DNA from: Streptomyces sp. HPF1205
Lineage (GTDB): Bacteria > Actinomycetota > Actinomycetes > Streptomycetales > Streptomycetaceae
Length of the DNA: 64,000 nt
NCBI RefSeq assembly: GCF_020400825.1
Contig: NZ_JAINVH010000030.1
Location: forward strand, 31,332-95,331
Direction: 5' to 3'
In this document: in pieces, positions 24,801-31,909 of the stretch
Position numbering within the stretch: the stretch's first letter is position 1
Layout: every line of letters starts with the position of its first letter
Program-made: the position numbers and the translations under genes
Notes under the pieces: model-generated
What the model saw: the letters and a program-made list of their open reading frames with translations, nothing else
The model's database searches: none
What the model was told of the DNA's origin: nothing

Positions 24801-26303
24801 ATGCCTCGTTCGACACCTGACCACGCCCCCGACCGTGCCGCGACCCGGCAGACGGAGCGTCACCCGGACCGTAGGCGGCGCCGTCACCGCGGCCGCGACC
24901 TGGTGGAAACGGCCGTCCTGTTCGCCGCCATGGCCGCCGCCGACTTCGTCGCCGACCTCGTCGACCACGGCCCGGACGGCCGGGTGCTGCTGATCACCTC
25001 GGCCGCCGGACTGCTCGCGGCGGCCGTGTTCCACCGGTGGGCGCACCACCGCAGGGACCGGGCCGGCGCCGCGGAGGACGCGCCGGTACCGGTCGGCCGG
25101 CGGGAGCCGGAAGACGGCGAGCGGGAGACCGCGCTGTGGCGGCTGCGCACCACGGTGCGGGACGCCCCCGGTTCGCTGGCCGCGGTGTGCGCGGCCCTCG
25201 CGGACAGCGGGGTGGACATCGTCACGCTGCAGACCCATCCACTGGCCGAGGGCACGGTCGACGAGTTCCTGCTGCGGGCGCCCCGATCGCTGCCGGCCGC
25301 CGCACTGGCGGTGACCGTCGGGGAGGCCGGCGGCGCCGATACGTGGCTGGAACGGGCCGACGCCCACGACCTGGTCGACGCCCCGACCCGTATGCTCGCC
25401 CTGGCCACCAGGACCGCCCTCGACGCGGCGGAACTCCCGCTGGCGCTGCGCCAGTTGTTCGGCCGCTGCACGATCCGGTCCACCCCGGCCGGTGACGAGG
25501 AGGACACCCCCGTGGCGGACGACGCCCTGCGACCCACCGTGATGCGGCTGCGCGACCCGTCGGGCGGGACGATCACGGTGCGGCGCGACTACCTGCCGTT
25601 CACGCCCACCGAGTTCGCCCGGGCCCGCGCCCTGGTGGAACTCGACGCGCGGCTCGGCGTGCGTACGCCCGCGGGCCCGCGGCCGCTCACGCTGTCGCGG
25701 GGTGAGGAGATCACCGTCCGCCGCGCCACGCCCGAGGACCGGGCCGCGGCACTGGCGATGCACGAGCGCTGCTCCCCCAGGACGCTGGCGCTGCGCTACC
25801 ACGGCCCGGTCACCGACGCCGACCGCTACCTCGCCCACCTGCTCAGCCCCCGCTTCGGGCGGTCCGTCGCGGTCGAGACCGCCTCCGGCCGGCTGGTGGC
25901 ACTCGGCCACCTGCTGTGGGACGGCGACGAGAACGAGGTCGCGCTGCTCGTCGAGGACGAGTGGCAGCGCCGCGGTGTCGGCGCGGCGCTGCTGCGCGCG
26001 CTCGTCGAGATGGCGGTCGAGGCGGGCCGGGAGAGCGTGTACGCGGTCACGCAGTCCACCAACACCGGGATGGTCGCGGCGATGCGGTCGCTGCGGCTGC
26101 CGCTGGACTACCAGGTGGAGGACGGGACGCTGGTGCTGACCGCGTCACTGCCGGTCGTACCCGCGGCTTCCGCGCACAAGGCGGCGTCCGCGGACCAGGC
26201 GGCTTCCAGGTCCGAGGCCGCGTCCGGGCCCGTGGCGGCGCCCTGTTCCGACGCGGGGCCGCGGCTCGCCGCGCTGCCCTGGGTGTCCGGCCGCACGAGC
26301 TGA
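24801..26303 (+). CDS. Membrane-anchored ACT-domain GNAT acetyltransferase
   Basis: This 500-residue multidomain protein begins with a basic stretch, then two weak membrane segments (about residues 35-75). An ACT-like regulatory domain follows (about 110-180; LRTTVRDAPGSLAAVCAALADSG is the typical first half). After a linker comes a GNAT domain (about 305-455) with ITVRRATPEDRAAALAMHERCS and the acetyl-CoA loop QRRGVGAALLRAL. ACT domains bind amino acids, so acetylation may be ligand-controlled, as in amino-acid-gated protein acetyltransferases. The last 60 residues are Ala/Ser-rich and overlap a convergent gene by 196 nt. Substrate unknown. Confidence 0.85.
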   Translation: MPRSTPDHAPDRAATRQTERHPDRRRRRHRGRDLVETAVLFAAMAAADFVADLVDHGPDGRVLLITSAAGLLAAAVFHRWAHHRRDRAGAAEDAPVPVGRREPEDGERETALWRLRTTVRDAPGSLAAVCAALADSGVDIVTLQTHPLAEGTVDEFLLRAPRSLPAAALAVTVGEAGGADTWLERADAHDLVDAPTRMLALATRTALDAAELPLALRQLFGRCTIRSTPAGDEEDTPVADDALRPTVMRLRDPSGGTITVRRDYLPFTPTEFARARALVELDARLGVRTPAGPRPLTLSRGEEITVRRATPEDRAAALAMHERCSPRTLALRYHGPVTDADRYLAHLLSPRFGRSVAVETASGRLVALGHLLWDGDENEVALLVEDEWQRRGVGAALLRALVEMAVEAGRESVYAVTQSTNTGMVAAMRSLRLPLDYQVEDGTLVLTASLPVVPAASAHKAASADQAASRSEAASGPVAAPCSDAGPRLAALPWVSGRTS

Positions 26304-27505
26304 TCCGCCCGCGCCGCGGGCTCCTGCCGAACGGACGCGGCCAACGCCTGGTCCAGGTCCCGCCACAGGTCGTCGGCGTTCTCCAGGCCGACCGACATGC
26401 GCAGGAGGCGGTCGCCGACGCCCGCCGACCAGCGGTCGTCGCCGGGGACGATGCGGTGGCTGATCGAGGCCGGGTGCTGGATGAGCGTGTCGACGCTGCC
26501 GAGGCTGACCGCGGGAGTGATCAGCCGTACGGCGGAGATCACCGCGTGCGGGTCGCCGGCCGTCTCGAAGGCGATCATGGCACCGCCGATGCGGGGGTAG
26601 TGGACGGCGGTGACGCGGGGGTCGGCGGCCAGCCGGGCCGCGAGGCCGGCGGCCGTGGCCGAGGCGGCGCGGACCCGTACGGGAAGGGTGGACAGGCCGC
26701 GCAGCAGCAGGTAGCCGGCCATCGGGTGCAGGACGCCGCCGGTGGCGAACCTGACCAGCCGCAGCCGCCGCGCGAACTCCTCGTCGCAGGCCACCACTCC
26801 GCCCATGACGTCGCCGTGCCCACCCAGGTATTTGGTCGCGCTGTGCAGCACGATCCGGGCTCCGAGGCCGGCGGGCCGCTGCAGGACCGGGGTGGCGAAG
26901 GTGTTGTCGGCGAGCAGCGGCACGCCGCCGCAGGCGTCGGCGACGGCCCGCAGGTCCAGCTCCGCCAGCGTCGGGTTGGCCGGCGTCTCCACCATGACCA
27001 GGCCGGTGTCGGGGCGCAGGGCGGCCGCCACGCTCGCGCCGACCGCCTCCGCCCGGCCGTCCCCCGGGTCGGCCCAGGTGACCTCGGTGCCGAGCAGGCC
27101 CGCGGTCAGCAGGTGGTCGCTGCACCCGTACAGCGGCCGGACCGCCACCACGTGCCGCAGCCCTCGCGCGGACTGTGCCAGCAGGCAGGCGCTGAGCGCC
27201 GCCATGCCGCTGGCGAACGCGACGGCGGACTCGGTGCCCTCCAGCCGGGCCAGGGCGGTCTCGAACCGGGCCGTGGTGGGGTTGTCCAGCCGGGCGTAGA
27301 CGGGCGGGCCGTCCGGCAGGGCGCCGGTGGCGGCGAAGGCGTCCAGCCGCGCGGCCTCGCCGCGGCTGTCCCGTGACGGGTAGGTGGTGGACAGGTCCAG
27401 GGGTACGGCGTGCAGGCCCGCGGCGGCGAGGTCCTCGCGCCCGGCGTGCACGGCCTCGGTGTCCAGAGCGCGGTCCGAGGGGCTCGATGCGGTGGTCGAC
27501 TCCAT
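26108..27505 (-). CDS. Trans-sulfuration family PLP enzyme (Cys/Met metabolism)
   Basis: This 465-residue Cys/Met-metabolism PLP enzyme is of the cystathionine gamma-synthase/lyase or methionine gamma-lyase type. Visible are YARLDNPTTARFE, FASGMAALSA, the Tyr of the PLLYGC-like turn RPLYGCSDHL, and the PLP lysine in HSATKYLGGHGD. The core ends near residue 390. The remaining 75 residues are Ala/Ser-rich and lie antisense to the tail of the ACT-GNAT gene. The ATG at 27505 faces an Lrp/AsnC regulator across 60 bp, so control by amino acids is likely. Which of the family reactions it performs cannot be decided here. Confidence 0.9.
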   Translation of the reverse strand: MESTTASSPSDRALDTEAVHAGREDLAAAGLHAVPLDLSTTYPSRDSRGEAARLDAFAATGALPDGPPVYARLDNPTTARFETALARLEGTESAVAFASGMAALSACLLAQSARGLRHVVAVRPLYGCSDHLLTAGLLGTEVTWADPGDGRAEAVGASVAAALRPDTGLVMVETPANPTLAELDLRAVADACGGVPLLADNTFATPVLQRPAGLGARIVLHSATKYLGGHGDVMGGVVACDEEFARRLRLVRFATGGVLHPMAGYLLLRGLSTLPVRVRAASATAAGLAARLAADPRVTAVHYPRIGGAMIAFETAGDPHAVISAVRLITPAVSLGSVDTLIQHPASISHRIVPGDDRWSAGVGDRLLRMSVGLENADDLWRDLDQALAASVRQEPAARADQLVRPDTQGSAASRGPASEQGAATGPDAASDLEAAWSADAALCAEAAGTTGSDAVSTSVPSSTW

Positions 27506-27531
27506 ACCCGTCACACTGAACGTCCACCGGG

Positions 27532-27562
27532 CCGAACGGGCTGAAGGCCGTGCTACGTTCGG
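27532..27562. promoter_or_regulatory. Inverted repeat between PLP enzyme and Lrp genes
   Basis: CCGAACG (27532-27538) and CGTTCGG (27556-27562) form a perfect 7-bp inverted repeat with a 17-nt spacer in a 60-bp divergent gap. This is a likely binding site for the adjacent Lrp regulator. A TACGTT -10 overlaps the right arm, six nt before the Lrp ATG. Confidence 0.58.
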
Positions 27563-27565
27563 TCG

Positions 27566-28042
27566 ATGACCGAATCCGTCGCTCTCGATCCGGTGGACCT
27601 GGACATTCTGCGCATCCTGCAGAACGACGCGCGGACCACGTACCGCGACCTGGCGGCGGCCGTCGGCGTGGCACCGTCCACCTGCCTGGACCGGGTGGCT
27701 CGGCTGCGCCGCAGCGGGGTGATCCTCGGGCACGAGCTGCGGCTGGACCCGGCCAGGCTCGGCCGCGGCCTGCAGGCGCTGCTGCTGGTGCAGGTGCGGC
27801 CGCACCGCCGCGAACTGATCGGCCCCTTCGTCGACCGGATCCGCGCCCTGCCGGAGTCCCGGGCGCTGTTCCACCTCACCGGTCCCGACGACTACCTGGT
27901 GCACGTCGCCGTGGCGGGCACCGCCGATCTGCAGCGCCTGGTGCTGGACGAGTTCACCGCGCGCCGGGAGGTCGCGCGCGTGGAGACGCGGCTGATCTTC
28001 CAGCAGTGGGAGTGCGGGCCGCTGCTGCCGCCGGGCGCCTGA
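27566..28042 (+). CDS. Lrp/AsnC-family transcriptional regulator
   Basis: This 158-residue regulator has an N-terminal HTH (LDILRILQNDARTTYRDLAAAVGVAPSTCLDRV region, residues 12-50) and a RAM/ACT ligand-binding domain ending in VETRLIFQQWE. Lrp proteins sense amino acids, most often leucine, and act as octamers. It is divergent from the trans-sulfuration enzyme, whose gene it probably controls through the inverted repeat between them. The start lies six nt after a TACGTT box with no SD, so a leaderless mRNA is likely. Confidence 0.93.
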   Translation: MTESVALDPVDLDILRILQNDARTTYRDLAAAVGVAPSTCLDRVARLRRSGVILGHELRLDPARLGRGLQALLLVQVRPHRRELIGPFVDRIRALPESRALFHLTGPDDYLVHVAVAGTADLQRLVLDEFTARREVARVETRLIFQQWECGPLLPPGA

Positions 28043-28222
28043 CCGCAAGACCGTCACCTTGCGTGGCCGACCTCGTACGCGGCGGTGATCGCCACCCGGC
28101 CCCCGAGGGGCCGGGCCGCCGGCCGCCCGGGACGCCCGCAGGGACGCCGTCAAGGACGCCGTCAGGGACGAAGAAGCCCCATGCTGATGACGCGGAGGCC
28201 CCCGGCGTACCAGGATGTGGGC

Positions 28223-29911
28223 ATGTCCAATCTCACCAGCAGCTCGCTGCCACGGCAGGTCGCCGACGCCTATGTCGACGACCTCATCGAACTCGACCCG
28301 ATCATCGGCACGTACCTGGGTGTGCCCGCCAGTTACCGACTGTTGCCGGACTTCTCGCCCGCCGGCCAGGAGGCGCGTGCGGAACTCGCCAGGACCACGC
28401 TGGCGGAGCTGGCGCGGGCCGAGGCACGGCCGGGCGGCGACAGCGACGCCGAGCGGCGCTGCGCCCGGCTGCTGCGCGAGCGGCTGACCTCGGAGCTGGC
28501 CGTCCACGAGGCGGGCGAGTCGCTGCGCGCGATCAGCAACATCGCCTCGCCCGCGCACAGCATCAGGGAGGCGTTCACGCTGACGCCGACCGAGACCCCG
28601 GAGAACTACGCCGACCTGGCGGCCAGGCTGCGTGCCGTGCCCGCCGCGCTGCGGGGCTATCGCGAGTCGCTGGCGGAGGGGCTGGCCCGCGATCTGCCCG
28701 GCGGACCGCGGCAGGTGGAGACGGTCGTCGAGCAGATCGGCGAGTGGACGGGCGACGGCGGCTCCGGCTCCTGGTTCGCCGCGCTCACCGCCGACGGGCC
28801 GCAGGAGCTGCGGGCCGAGCTCGACGCGGCGGCGGCCGAGGCCACCGCCGCGTACGCGGAGCTGCGCGACTGGCTGCGGGACGTGTACGCGCCCGGCGTC
28901 GCCGGCGCTCCCGACCCGGTCGGCCGGGAGCGGTACGCGCGCTGGTCCCAGTACTGGAACGGCACCGACCTCGACCTGGACGAGGCGTACGCCTACGGCT
29001 GGTCGGAGTTCCACCGGCTGCGCGAGGAGATGATCGCCGAGGCCGGCAAGATCCTCCCGGACACCGATCCGTGGGAGGTGCTGCGCCACCTGGAGGACCA
29101 CGGCCAGGCCGTCGAGGGCGTGGACGAGGTGCAGCGGTGGCTGCAGGCGCTGATGGACGAGGCCATCGAGGCGCTGGACGGGACGCACTTCGAACTCGCC
29201 GAGCGGGTCAAGCGGGTCGAGGCGCGGATCGCCCCGCCCGGCGGCGCGGCCGCCCCGTACTACACCGCGCCCTCGGAGGACTTCTCCCGGCCGGGCCGCA
29301 CCTGGCTGCCCACCATGGGCCGCACCCGGTTCCCCGTCTTCAACCTGGTCTCGACCTGGTACCACGAGGGGGTGCCCGGCCACCACCTGCAGCTCGCGCA
29401 GTGGGCGCACGTGGCCGAGGACCTGTCCCGCTACCAGGCCACCATCGGCATGGTCAGCGCCAACGCCGAGGGCTGGGCGCTGTACGCCGAGCGGCTGATG
29501 GACGAACTGGGCTTCCTCACCGACCCCGAGCGGCGGCTGGGCTACCTCGACGCGCAGATGATGCGGGCCAACCGCGTCATCGTGGACATCGGCATGCACC
29601 TGCAACTGGAGATCCCGCGGGACTCGCCGTTCCACCCGGGCGAGCGCTGGACGCCGGAGCTGGCCCGCGAGTTCTTCGGGATGCACAGCGGGCGTCCGCC
29701 GGCCTTCGTGGACAGCGAGGTGATCCGCTACCTCGGGATCCCCGGCCAGGCCATCGGCTACAAGCTGGGTGAGCGCGCCTGGCTGACCGGCCGGGCCGCG
29801 GCACGCGCCGCGCGCGGTGACGCCTTCGACGCCAAGGCGTGGCACATGGCCGCGCTCTCGCTGGGCTCGCTTGGCCTGGACGACCTTGTGGCGGAGATCT
29901 CCGCGCTGTAG
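28223..29911 (+). CDS. DUF885-family protein (putative metallopeptidase-like)
   Basis: This 562-residue cytoplasmic DUF885 protein contains the helix motif WYHEGVPGHHLQLAQ, which resembles the zinc-binding HExxH of metallopeptidases but with an inserted Gly-Val (HEGVPGHH). Further conserved blocks are NAEGWALYAERLM and GIPGQAIGYKLGE. No signal peptide is present. The ATG at 28223 is chosen because earlier in-frame starts add Arg/Gly-rich sequence from a stretch of 12-bp repeats (28141-28170). A near-perfect 18-bp hairpin terminates the gene. The natural substrate is unknown. Confidence 0.9.
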   Translation: MSNLTSSSLPRQVADAYVDDLIELDPIIGTYLGVPASYRLLPDFSPAGQEARAELARTTLAELARAEARPGGDSDAERRCARLLRERLTSELAVHEAGESLRAISNIASPAHSIREAFTLTPTETPENYADLAARLRAVPAALRGYRESLAEGLARDLPGGPRQVETVVEQIGEWTGDGGSGSWFAALTADGPQELRAELDAAAAEATAAYAELRDWLRDVYAPGVAGAPDPVGRERYARWSQYWNGTDLDLDEAYAYGWSEFHRLREEMIAEAGKILPDTDPWEVLRHLEDHGQAVEGVDEVQRWLQALMDEAIEALDGTHFELAERVKRVEARIAPPGGAAAPYYTAPSEDFSRPGRTWLPTMGRTRFPVFNLVSTWYHEGVPGHHLQLAQWAHVAEDLSRYQATIGMVSANAEGWALYAERLMDELGFLTDPERRLGYLDAQMMRANRVIVDIGMHLQLEIPRDSPFHPGERWTPELAREFFGMHSGRPPAFVDSEVIRYLGIPGQAIGYKLGERAWLTGRAAARAARGDAFDAKAWHMAALSLGSLGLDDLVAEISAL

Positions 29912-29939
29912 CCGGCGCGAGGCGTACGGCGGCGCGACA

Positions 29940-29987
29940 CGTGCGGCGGCCGGACCCCGTCCCGTTGGCGGGTCCGGCCGCCGCACG
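29940..29987 (+). terminator. 18-bp perfect hairpin after the DUF885 gene
   Basis: Arms 29940-29957 and 29970-29987 are exact reverse complements (core GCGGCGGCCGGACCC) with a 12-nt loop, 28 nt after the stop. This is the longest perfect stem noted in the window. Confidence 0.75.
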
Positions 29988-30195
29988 CGCCCGTCGCCCG
30001 GGTTTCGGGCCCGGGCGCCGGCCCGGTGCTCCGGCCCGGTGCTCCGGGCCGCGGCGGCCGTGGTTACGCTGGCTGCTTGCGGTCGCCGCGCGCACGGCGG
30101 CCGGGACCGCGGGAACGCAAGAACACCGGAACACCAGAACGCGGAAACGCTGAACCCGCGCGGTCGGCAGCGGCCGCAACACGCACGGGGGAAGC

Positions 30196-30756
30196 ATGGG
30201 GGAAGTCCTTCGGAGAGGGCGGGACGGCTGGATGACGCTGCACGCTTCGCACGACGGCGGGCGCCTCGTGCTGACCCAGGGCCGGCTGACGCTGCGGGAG
30301 CAGCTTCCCGAGGAGGCCGCGCTGCTGGCCGAGGGCAAGCCGGGCTCGCTGGTGTGGATCGACGGGGTGCCGGGGGACGGAACGGTCGGGGCGGCCACGA
30401 TGACGGTGGCCGCCGCCAGGGCCGGGGTCTACCGGCCGGGCTGGGGCCTGTTCGCGATCACGCGGACCGAGGACGGGACGGCCCTGGGCGGCGCCGGCTT
30501 CCACGGTCCGCCGGACGGCGGCGCCGTGGAGATCGGCTACGACCTGTCGGAGTCCGGCCGCGGCGGGGGCTGGGCCACCGACGCCGCCCGGGCGCTGTGC
30601 CAGTGGGCGCTCGGCCGGCCCGAGGTCCTCACGGTGCTGGCCACCACGGAGCCGGGCAACCGGCCCTCCCAGGCCGTGCTGGAACGGGTGGGCTTCGCGC
30701 GGGTCGCCGACCGCGGCGAACTGTGGGCGTACGAACTGACCTCGCCGCCGGTCTGA
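30196..30756 (+). CDS. GNAT acetyltransferase, RimJ/RimL-like
   Basis: This 186-residue single-domain GNAT protein has the acetyl-CoA region GYDLSESGRGGGWATDAARALCQWAL and a conserved tail NRPSQAVLERVGFARV, as in RimJ/RimL-type enzymes that acetylate protein N-termini or small amines. The ATG at 30196 has GGGGGAAG upstream; an internal ATG at 30232 is an alternative that would drop 12 residues. It is isolated between two strong hairpins. Confidence 0.85.
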   Translation: MGEVLRRGRDGWMTLHASHDGGRLVLTQGRLTLREQLPEEAALLAEGKPGSLVWIDGVPGDGTVGAATMTVAAARAGVYRPGWGLFAITRTEDGTALGGAGFHGPPDGGAVEIGYDLSESGRGGGWATDAARALCQWALGRPEVLTVLATTEPGNRPSQAVLERVGFARVADRGELWAYELTSPPV

Positions 30757-30757
30757 T

Positions 30758-30794
30758 CCGGGGCGGGCGCGGCCGCCGGCCGCGCCCGCCCCGG
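30758..30794. terminator. 17-bp perfect bidirectional hairpin
   Basis: CCGGGGCGGGCGCGGCC (30758-30774) and its exact complement (30778-30794) flank a 3-nt loop, directly after the GNAT stop and before the convergent rhodanese stop. Confidence 0.75.
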
Positions 30795-30808
30795 CCGGTG
30801 ACCCGTGG

Positions 30809-31327
30809 TCAGCAGCCGCAGTCGTCCGCGCCGACGGGCGCGGTGAGCGGGTCGGCGGTGCGCCGCTGCCCGCCTTCGTACGTCTCGTAGGCGAAGCCCT
30901 CGCGGATCCAGTACTCGATGCCGCCGAGCATCTCCTTCACCCGGAAGCCGCGGGTGGCCAGGGCGAGCGCGGCGCGGGCGGCGCCGTTGCAGCCGGGGCC
31001 CCAGCAGTGGACGACCACGGGCACGTCCCGGTCGAGGACTTCCTCGGCCAGGTCCGGGACGATCGCGGTGGGCAGGTGGACGGCGCCGGGTATGTGCCCC
31101 TGGTCCCACGCCTGGGTGCTTCGCGTGTCGACGAGGGTGAAGCCGTGGCCGCCGGCCGCCAGGGCGGCGGCCACGTCGGAGACGTCGGTGTGGAAGGCGA
31201 GGGACGCGGCGAAATACGCGGCGGCCTCGGCCGGGGCCGCCGGGGGGACGCTCAGCACGGGGTTGTCCGCGGCTGCGGTCGCAGGCGCGGTGAGCTGCGG
31301 TGACGATGCGGATGCCGGAATTGTCAT
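30809..31327 (-). CDS. Rhodanese-domain sulfurtransferase
   Basis: A 172-residue protein with one rhodanese domain from about residue 45. The substrate-entry block TLVDTRSTQAWDQGHIPGAVHLP is followed by the active-site loop VVHCWGPGCNGAARAA, whose first Cys is the expected persulfide carrier. The loop is longer and has a second Cys compared with the usual CxxGxRS type. The extreme C-terminus DDCGC could coordinate metal or form a disulfide. It is divergent from an Lrp/AsnC gene with a 94-bp gap. It may handle sulfane sulfur from cysteine metabolism. Confidence 0.88.
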   Translation of the reverse strand: MTIPASASSPQLTAPATAAADNPVLSVPPAAPAEAAAYFAASLAFHTDVSDVAAALAAGGHGFTLVDTRSTQAWDQGHIPGAVHLPTAIVPDLAEEVLDRDVPVVVHCWGPGCNGAARAALALATRGFRVKEMLGGIEYWIREGFAYETYEGGQRRTADPLTAPVGADDCGC

Positions 31328-31403
31328 GGCACGGAATCTACCGGCCGGTGATCGCCGCCTGAAGTGGCGTTCCCCGGCGTTCTCCTTGTCCGGCCGTGCT
31401 TTC

Positions 31404-31418
31404 CCCTGCTAAGCAGGG
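31404..31418. promoter_or_regulatory. Palindrome overlapping the Lrp ribosome-binding site
   Basis: CCCTGCT-A-AGCAGGG is a 7-bp palindrome ending 3 nt before the ATG of the Lrp gene and including its GGGAAG SD. It is a plausible autoregulatory site that also reaches the divergent rhodanese gene. Confidence 0.55.
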
Positions 31419-31421
31419 AAG

Positions 31422-31868
31422 ATGAGCACGATTTCCCTGGACGCCACGGACTGGCTGCTGCTGGAGGCCCTGCAGCGCGACGGGCGGGCCAGTTACGCCG
31501 GGATGGCACGTACGGTGTCGATGTCGCCGAGCGCGGTGACCGAGCGGGTACGGCGGCTGGAGGAGGCCGGTGTCATCACCGGCTACACGGCCGTGATCGA
31601 CCACGAGCGTGTCGGGCTGCCGGTCCTGGCCCTGGTCCGGCTGCGCTATCCCACCGGCAACTACAAACCGTTCCACGACCTGCTCGGCAGCACCCCGGAG
31701 GTACTGGAGGCACACCATGTGACCGGGGACGACTGCTTCGTGCTGAAGGTGGCGGCCCGGTCGATGCGGCACCTGGAGGAGGTGACCGGGCGGATCTCCG
31801 GCCTGGGCGCGGTCACCACCAGTGTGGTGTACTCCTCGCCGCTGGAGCGGCGCCCGCTGGTGCTCTAG
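31422..31868 (+). CDS. Lrp/AsnC-family transcriptional regulator
   Basis: This is the second Lrp-type regulator of the window, 148 residues long. The HTH spans residues 8-50 (SYAGMARTVSMSPSAVTERVRRLEEAG is split by the turn), with a RAM ligand domain after it. Its divergent partner is a rhodanese gene, so cysteine or another sulfur amino acid is a reasonable ligand guess. It converges on sbcC, ending 41 bp from its stop. Confidence 0.93.
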   Translation: MSTISLDATDWLLLEALQRDGRASYAGMARTVSMSPSAVTERVRRLEEAGVITGYTAVIDHERVGLPVLALVRLRYPTGNYKPFHDLLGSTPEVLEAHHVTGDDCFVLKVAARSMRHLEEVTGRISGLGAVTTSVVYSSPLERRPLVL

Positions 31869-31909
31869 CGGCCGGGCCCCGGGGGCGCCGCCCACGGTCG
31901 GCGTCCGGG

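Noticed and set aside
27506..29986. Minus-strand extension of the trans-sulfuration frame to nearly 1300 codons
   Set aside because: The segment beyond the ATG at 27505 lies antisense to the Lrp and DUF885 genes and has no protein-like pattern.
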